Part shown: in pieces, positions 56,560 to 64,000 of the stretch | Numbering within the stretch: the stretch's first letter is position 1 | Layout: each line of letters begins with the position of its first letter | Source of the DNA: Castanea sativa | Taxonomy: Eukaryota > Streptophyta > Magnoliopsida > Fagales > Fagaceae | Reading direction: 5' to 3' | Assembly (NCBI RefSeq): GCF_040712315.1 | Contig: NC_134015.1 | Coordinates: 3,136,445-3,200,444, forward strand | DNA length: 64,000 bases | Notes under the pieces: model-generated | What the model was told of the DNA's origin: nothing | The model's database searches: none | Seen by the model: only the letters and a program-made list of their open reading frames with translations | Made by a program: the position numbers and the translations under genes

Positions 56560-59500
56560 TTATTTTCCTGTCTTCTGGTCATCATCAAAAGCTATATCGA
56601 ATATCTGACGGTAGTCATCTACAAAGTGAACATCAAGGCCTTCTTTCACATTTGTTGCAAGTTCATCAAAATCCCTCTTGTTGGCTGCAGGGAATATGAT
56701 GGTCTTTACTTCACTCCTTCTGGCTGCTATAGTTTTCTCCTTAACCTGATTTTGTCCACAAAGAATGAAAGTTTCGTGAGTTGAGATGAACCAAAATGTG
56801 CACACCATTGAAGCATGTCAATCAGTAATGGGTCACAAAATGATCAGAAATCCAGAGGACCCACAAGTCTCCATTTAATGAGTTAAAGTAATAATTATTT
56901 TCTTTGAATTTGATTTCAGAAAAGTCAGGAAAGCCGCAAAAATAAAAAATCCATGCTTGCCATGAATATCAGATTTATGCCAAATATATACATGAAATAA
57001 AACAATCAGACTAAACTTAAGAATAAACATCCCTCCCACTTGGGTAAAATGTTCAAAAGACCGTTAAGGAAATGCACCATTATGTAAAACAACAAAAGTT
57101 TTATGAGTAAAGAATTTATTTAGGATGGCAGAATGTAAATGACAGATGAAATGATATGCATGCAGTGGTTTCTTTATCTTACCCCACCAATTGGAAGAAT
57201 CTTCCCCGTTAGAGTAACTTCCCCAGTCATTGCTAGATCCTTCCTGACAGGCTTCTTCATGGAAAGGGACAGCAAGGATGTGATCATGGTGCAACCAGCA
57301 CTAGGCCCATCCTTAGGGGTGGCCCCCGCAGGAACATGAAGATGAAGCTTGGAATTTGCAAAATAAGGGTTATCAGGCTCCTTCTCAAGCAATATTGATC
57401 TTGCAACTATGTGAGCGATCTGAGCACTTTCTTTCATAACATCCCCAAGTTGGCCGGTGAGATTGAGGGCCCCTTTCCCCTCTCCTTGCTCAATTTGAGA
57501 GGTCTCTATGTACAGGGTGGACCCCCCCATGGCAGTCCAAGCAAGACCCATAACTACTCCAACTGGAGTCCGATCGTAGATGCGCTCAGCATGGAAAACC
57601 GGTTTTCCAACAAAATCAGCTAGGTTTGATGTGTCAACCACAACTTTTTCAACTGTCTTAGTTGGTTCACTTTCCTGGATCGTCTTGGTATTTGTCACAT
57701 CCTGGGAAGAGATTGCCAAAGGTTTGCAATGATTGAACAAAGTGAATAAAAAATGAATCTAGCTTCAAAGGTATTTAACCACAGTAGAAAAAGTCACAAA
57801 GTGCAGTTTAACAGGTAAACATGAAAAAATACATGGGACTTGCAAACCTCCCGTGGTTACTATCAAAATTTTTGGTCCTTAGTATTGAACCTTTTCACTT
57901 TATTCACTATAAAAGTAAAAGTAAAGGTATCCTTAAAGCTTTCTAGGTGTTCCAGGTAGGGGGTTTGCAAAGCTTTCTTGTAATGAATTCCAGATATTGA
58001 CCCAAAAAAGAAAAAACAAATCCATATAGGATAAAAACAAATTCAGGTCGGAACACAACTTTCTACAAACATATTTTTTTTTAGTTCAACCCTATTAAAT
58101 TCAAAATGCGATATATCTTTTATTGTTACCCGGTTCCAAAAGATCCCTAATTTCTTTGATACCTTTGAATCTGAAGGTTGATCAACTGGGAGGTCAGTTG
58201 GCACTGCATCAGCCTCTAAAGAGGTTTCAGCAGTTTGTTCATGACTGCTATCCTCTACTGGTTCAGCTCCAGTCTCACTTTCAACCAATTTTTGACTAGA
58301 TTCATCAGCACATCCCACTAGAGTTTCCTCAGGTTCAATAACTTGAGCTTCAGCAATTGCAGGTTCATTTGACGCTCCTTGTCTTACAAGTTGGAGAGCT
58401 ATCTGGCAGTCCATAGCAGAAAATTGATAGCTTCAGACAATCTTTATACATTTAAGCAAACCAGCAAGATTTTAAGCTGTGTATCCTATATCCCATCCAA
58501 TTGACCCCCACACAGAAGCAACACAAAGGGAAAGGGGTATAAATTACACAACTATAAACTATTATAATTCATTATAGCTATATTGCTCATCCCAATTTGA
58601 TATTTAAAAACAAACTAATTGAAGCATGGGTTTTAAATCATGTATTCATAACATCTTGTTATGGGCCATCATCTCTTATTTGTAATTTCACTATTATAAA
58701 GTTCCCCCACTTCGTAATCAAAATATAAAAGTGGATGGTTGAACAAACCTTGCGATAAATCTTTTCTATGTGCTTCTGGAGATTCCGAACTCCTGCTTCT
58801 CGGCAGTAACTTTCTATTAGACCAAGAAGAGCTGCATCGGTCACTTCAACCTAGAAATAGATTTAGATTTTTACTTTCAGTGAGGAAAAAAATTTGGGTG
58901 TGCTCCATTATTATTATTATTATTATTTGTAAGTTACACAAACATGTGTCTGCTGCTCCATTATTTTCAATGACAATACATGCATGCAGGTTATGAGCGT
59001 AAGAGAGAGATAAAACACCTCTTCAGGTTTGATTCCACACGCTTCACGTGTGCTCTTCTCCAAATAGTCTCTTGCAATGTGCATTTTCTCATCAGTAATA
59101 TATCCAGCAATAGCAATGACCTCCATTCTGTCCAAGAGAGGATTGGGTATATTTTCCACAACATTTGCAGTGCACACAAACAGAACCTGCAATGTGACAC
59201 AAGATAAGAAGATGTTCAGCAGCACCAACATCATCCAAATGATATGTAAACTCAAAATATACAGCTAGTATTAAGACTATCCTCACAATTTATGTTGAGA
59301 ATGAATTACATGGACAATCAAAAATGTATGAGGAACCCTTCTAGGCACAAATGTAGTACAAGATATTTTTCAACATATGCCTATTTTCAGACACTTTTTT
59401 GTAGCTTAGTAAGATTTGGTCCCAATGGAAAAGGGAAGGGGAATTCGAAGTAGTGGCCTACCCTTGATGAGGGCCTATATGTAAGAGAGAAGGGGAATTC

Positions 59501-62500
59501 GAAGTAGTGGCCTCCCCTTCATGATGGCCAATTGTCTGACACGGCACAGGTACAACAAAGAGAGGAACATGCCCTAAAATGTCACAAATTCACAAGTTCG
59601 CTCATCTACTCCTCACTCAGCTTCTTTGTTGCATGCACATTATAAATTGGGTAGAGTTGCGATGTTGTGCATGCCGTTTAAGACACTCTTCATTTCACAA
59701 ATAAGGTAGAGAATGACAAATTTGGATACTTTAATAATACTGCCACCACATACTCTTGCATCCAAGTCCATTTAAGAAGGACAGTACCAATCTAATATTA
59801 TAATATAGAACACCTAATTATAAGAAAATTCTTGCAGAAATACAAACTCAAATGTCTACGCATAATCACAATAACTAACCTTTGATAGGTCAATTGGAAC
59901 ATCAAGATAGTGGTCTAGAAAATTAGCATTTTGTTCAGGATCAAGAAGCTCCAACATTGCACTTGCTGGATCACCAGCATGCCCCCTTCCCAACTGCCAT
60001 AAAAAACAGCAGATTTGAAGATTAAAACCATTTCATTATTTAGAGGGAGGGGGGAGTATACTGTTGCAAACAGATTTTTTTAAAAAGAAAAAAACAAAAG
60101 GAATTTGATTGTTATCATAATACACCATCCATGTGCTAACAAACAAGTAAAAACTAGTCATATTGTCCTATAAAAAGAAGCCAGAAAACAAAATTACTTA
60201 GAACTAAGATTAATTAAGCCAGCCAGCCATATATTTACCTTGTCAACCTCATCAATCAGAACAAGAGGGTTAGATGTTCCCACATTTTTTAGGCACTGCA
60301 CCATTTTTCCTGGCATAGCACCAATATAGGTTCGTCGATGCCCCTGAAAATAAGTTTAGGAGTTAATGATACAAGAAGCATAATGTCACAATACAGCGCA
60401 TAAACTTTTGTTTTAGCATTAATAAATGTTTAATTACCTTGATTTCAGCAACATCTGATAATCCTCCAACAGAAAACCGGAAGAACTTACGATTCAAGGC
60501 ACGGGCAATTGAACGACCTATGCTCGTTTTGCCCACCCCAGGTGGGCCAGAGAGACATATTATTTTTCCTATGATGCAGTAGAAAAATATCAATTATGAT
60601 GTACTAACTTTGATTAAAAGAAATATGAAAAAAAAAATCACAACCTTAAAAGGAGTACGTTCAAAATTAATGCAGAGATCAGTATCTGAAAAGAAAGGAA
60701 AGCTTTTTTTTTTTTTTTTGGGTTAAAGAATAAAGGAAAGCTACCAGCCAGTTTGTAGAATTTAGTGTAATTAATACTGAAGAAATGGGGCAGTACTGAC
60801 AAAGCAATGAGCCTTACAAAATGAAAATATTATGCCCAAGATTGACGTTACAAATCAAAACAAATTTATTTCTACATTTTTAATCCCCGCTCTACTCACA
60901 CTCAATAAATCACCCTTGAACCACAAACAGAAGAAGAGCAAGTAATCCTGCCACGTACATTTTGTATTTATTTTGAACATGACAATTACATAATGAGAAA
61001 TATTTTATATTTGCTGAATGTGAAAGGGACAAAAAAAACCCATTACTACTCAGGAAATATGGCAACAGGTAGTAACTCAGTCAGTGGGTCTTAAACCCAC
61101 AACCTCACCCTCCATCCTATTACTATGGGAGGAGGAAGTGCCATTTGAGCCATATAACCCATTGGCAGCAATAGGGAGACACTTAAAACATTTAAATTAA
61201 GTTCTAGAAACAATCATAAGAGAAGATAGTTACCAACCTTGTGAAGTTCCTCTTAGTTTTCCAACAGCAATGAATTCTAATATTCTTTCCTTTACATCAG
61301 CTAAACCATAATGGTCTTCATCAAGAATTTGTTGTGCATGAAGAACATCAAAGTTCTCATCGCTGCATTTGGCAGTGGCAAATAGAATAAATGTTTATTA
61401 TATAATTAGATAAAATCCGTTTTAGAAGGCTGGACAAAAAACTTTAGGAATATCTTTCAATGGGGGTTAGTACACAGTTCTCCATTTCAAATTGTAGTTG
61501 AAACTAAATGCCAACAAATTATTAAATCCTTCATCAGCCTTGGCATAGATATGAGCATGGAAATTTTGAAATCTCAAAAGCATTTTAAGAATTATTATTC
61601 ATTAAAAAGTTAAGAACAACGAAATTGAACAAGTCAACAAACCTATAATTTCCCCAGGGAAGAGCAGTCAACCAATCTAGATAGTTACGAGTTACATTAA
61701 ATTCACTTGAACTGGCTTCTAACAGCTGCAACTTTGTAAGCTCTTCTTCTATAACTTGCAAAACATGAGGTGGGATCTGATCCCTGTTTGGTTCAAGCCT
61801 CTCCCTAAATTTGGCTGCAGCACAGTAGCAGAGTGATACCAAGTCAAAATGATGAAATAAACAAATTACAAATTGAACCAACATATCATTTCTCTTTTTC
61901 CACCAACAGATTGCACAGATGCTTAATTGGATCTGTATAACTCTTGATTCAAATAAGAAAAGTTAAGATCATCCAATTAGAACAAAGTATGACCTTCAGT
62001 TTCTACAAATACATCCTTGGGAACTAAATATGCCAGACCTTGAATATAAAGTTTTCAATTCCCAATCGACCTTCTGTCTTAGTTATCAAGTGTATCTTTT
62101 GGATTGGGAAACAACCTACTTACTATTTCAAAGGAAAGAAAAACAGAACTAACCAGAAAGTGCTGTTTTGTCATCTGTCTCCAACCCCAATTCCTGAATC
62201 AAGACGAGCCATGAAAATTAGAAGATTGGCCAAGGTTCAAACAGAGCAAATTGATACTCTCTAAAGATGCAGCAATGTGACCACAAATAAGAACTAAGAT
62301 ACATCGCATGTGTAATAGATATATAGTAGTGGGGAAAGTACCTTCTTTATGGCCTTGAGCTGTTCATTCAACAAGTAGCGGCGCTGCTCACCACTAATCT
62401 TTTCTTCAATTGCTTTTGCAATTGATTCCTTAAGTATAACCCCATAGAGGAAAAGATTGAGTTAGAATACAATTATGATTAAAAAATTTAACACATATGA

Positions 62501-62932
62501 TCAACGCATAAACAATGGAATGAAGTACCTGAATCTTGCTAATTTCCATTTCTTTCTTCACTAATTCAAGTGTAAGTTTCAAACGTTTATACACCTGAAT
62601 GAGAAATAACAGAGTTTCACAAAAGCAGTTTGGATGAAGCAATCTCAAATTTCAGGATTCAAAAGTGCATGTTTCATGGATGCTAGATAGCAAGAGGTTT
62701 TGGATGTTTACATCTTTTACAATATACAAACACCTGTTTGGGAATGTTTCCAAATTATACTCTGTTAGTCTGTTTTAATACCAAACTCTTCAAGATCAGT
62801 AACTAAAACTAAGAAGTGTCAATTTCTACATACATCTAGCTCTTCAAGCACTTGCTGGCATTGTAATTTGTTAGCACCAGAGATTGCAGCTCCAAAATCT
62901 GCTAACCTTGGAAAATTAAAATCTCCTATATG
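56560..62932 (-). CDS. Lon protease homolog 1, mitochondrial (3' part, 14 exons)
   Basis: ATP-dependent serine protease of the mitochondrial matrix that degrades damaged proteins. Exons, 5' to 3' on the minus strand: 62932-62834, 62594-62529, 62428-62342, 62193-62154, 61814-61643, 61362-61238, 60568-60438, 60343-60239, 59993-59880, 59186-59019, 58850-58749, 58402-58163, 57701-57183, 56745-56560 (stop). All have GT-AG borders and join without a frame break into 717 codons. Visible: the end of the substrate-binding region ([17 protein letters not shown]), Walker A GPPGVGKT (about residues 204-211), Walker B LVLIDE (267-272), FVCTAN, LDRMEV, an acidic variable linker (exon 12), and the protease Ser in DGPSAG (617) with Lys in GGVKEK (658). 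The end DDDQKTGK has no peroxisomal SKL signal, so LON1 rather than LON2. The 5' exons lie beyond 64000. Confidence 0.93.
59436..59515. repeat. Direct repeat in a LON1 intron
   Basis: AAGGGGAATTCGAAGTAGTG GCCT occurs twice, at about 59435 and 59490 (period 55), within the intron between exons 9 and 10. Confidence 0.8.
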
Positions 62933-64000
62933 CTGCAGATTCAAAGAGAAAGGAGAAAAGTTAACACATTCAAATTATAAAAGCAATGTGATTGAATCGA
63001 ATACAAAATGCAGTGACAAAGAATATCAATAAGAGAAGACATTTACAGAAAATAGTATCAAACTACATCAGTCATTGTTGTGAAAATATTATTAAGACAG
63101 CACAATCTTGGTCAAAACAAAGGAAAAGGGGGGAAGGGGGGGGGTCTTTCTCCATCATACAAGTATTAGCTTTTATGGATCATAACAGATGGCCCACAAA
63201 TGGAGCCAATAAAAATAAGAGTTTTATTTTACTTCAGTTATTCAGAGGCAATTACCAATTCAATTTGGAAGTGATTGATTCATACAGGCTATATCAGAAT
63301 CAATGCCAAGATGATGAGAAATAAGAAACAGATATAAAGGTAGCCACATTTATCATCAATGTGAATGATTATGATGATAAAGTTGCTTTATACAAACTAG
63401 GTAGGTGATAGGCCCCCATATCTTCTTTTCGTAAACTTAAGCAAAGGAGGAAAAGACATTTCAGACCCAAAAATCATCTGCTGAGTTAGTCTTTAATTAC
63501 CATGTTCTTTGATAGAACATAAATGGTAGAGTATGCTGCAAACAGGACATTATTGGCAGTTTCATGCAATTCTTTATATATATGAGCCCTTCACCAGAAG
63601 GGATTGAAATTGTAACCTTATCCTTCACCTCCTTTTATGTTTAGGGTAGAAGACCATGAGAACATAATCAGCAGTTCTTAAGAAGGGTAGAAATTTCAAC
63701 CAAAATATTAATCGAGGAAGTGATTACTCAAAGGACAACTAGCACTGTAGGCAGAACTACACACTATTTGATATCTAGCTTCAAAACAATTTCTTTTCAG
63801 GTTGACAATGAATAAACACACCATTATTGTTGAAGACATAGTTCGTTGGCTCATGTTATTAGCAACATTATTCTGCAAGCTGATTAAAGTAGATTGAGTT
63901 CTGTGGCTTTCAGTATTGTACACTTGAAATACAACATTGTCAGCCTGCATTGAGGAGAGAGGGTGATCCGTATTGTCACTAGGTGTTTTTTTTTTTTTTT
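62933..64000 (-). other. LON1 intron continuing past the window edge
   Basis: After the acceptor at 62933-62935 I searched the minus strand for the preceding LON1 exon, which should end near a VQTYTQ-type motif, and did not find it up to 64000. An exon-like frame at 63950-63830 (ADNVVFQVYNTESHRTQSTL) follows a good CAG, but it does not resemble any Lon region I know. The intron is therefore at least about 1.07 kb, or it contains an exon I cannot recognise. It includes a G-rich run at 63120-63144. Confidence 0.55.

Noticed and set aside
56491..56784. 97-codon plus-strand frame at LON1 3' end
   Set aside because: Antisense shadow of the last LON1 exon. The same applies to 57139-57339, 57411-57623 and 58980-59268.
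1..64000. CRISPR arrays, riboswitches, operons, phage or bacterial genes
   Set aside because: The sequence is plant nuclear DNA; regular repeats found are minisatellites with no spacer-repeat architecture.

Overview
The window is nuclear DNA of a woody eudicot plant. Evidence: intron-rich genes with plant-style GT-AG splice sites, a plant mitochondrial Lon protease gene, plant F-box/DUF295 genes, plant Ty1-copia and LINE families, and many MITEs and long AT microsatellites. The repeat style resembles Fagaceae (oak/chestnut/beech), but that is an impression from memory. There are no bacterial, CRISPR or organellar features, and I recognised no rRNA or tRNA gene.

Layout. 1-5.9 kb: a gag-bearing, apparently pol-less copia element on the minus strand (LTR, primer-binding site and broken gag visible), carrying a hAT-like insertion with 136-bp tandem repeats. 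7-15 kb: a gene-bearing block with an F-box/DUF295 gene (minus, CDS 12732-13973), its 5'UTR intron and TATA box, a hAT element and a PPR remnant. 15-20 kb: MITEs, an LTR-like fragment and AT-rich sequence. 20.5-21.2 kb: LINE remnant (minus). 22.3-23.9 kb: broken exon fragments of two unrelated host genes (V-ATPase subunit E and an RLF-like cytochrome b5 protein) side by side. 25.5-26.3 kb: a fold-back element with near-perfect long arms and a 9-bp target duplication. 27-36 kb: minisatellite, MITEs and hAT-like elements. 36.2-42 kb: a second copy of the 7-15 kb block, with a paralogous F-box/DUF295 gene (minus, CDS 40015-41193). 42.2-50.8 kb: a long degenerate LINE (plus), split by a ~1.9-kb insertion and followed by the tail of a different LINE. 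52.1-54.0 kb: a FAR1/FRS-type MULE-transposase pseudogene (plus). 56.5-64 kb: the 3' part of a mitochondrial LON1-like gene (minus); its 14 visible exons give a gap-free 717-codon frame, and the 5' exons lie beyond the right edge.

Only three loci look like functional protein genes: the two F-box/DUF295 paralogues and LON1. They are not an operon or pathway. LON1 would be an ATP-dependent protease of the mitochondrial matrix; the F-box proteins would be SCF ligase substrate adaptors or DUF295-type organellar or nuclear proteins of unknown target. The rest is dominated by transposable elements, several with readable target-site duplications.
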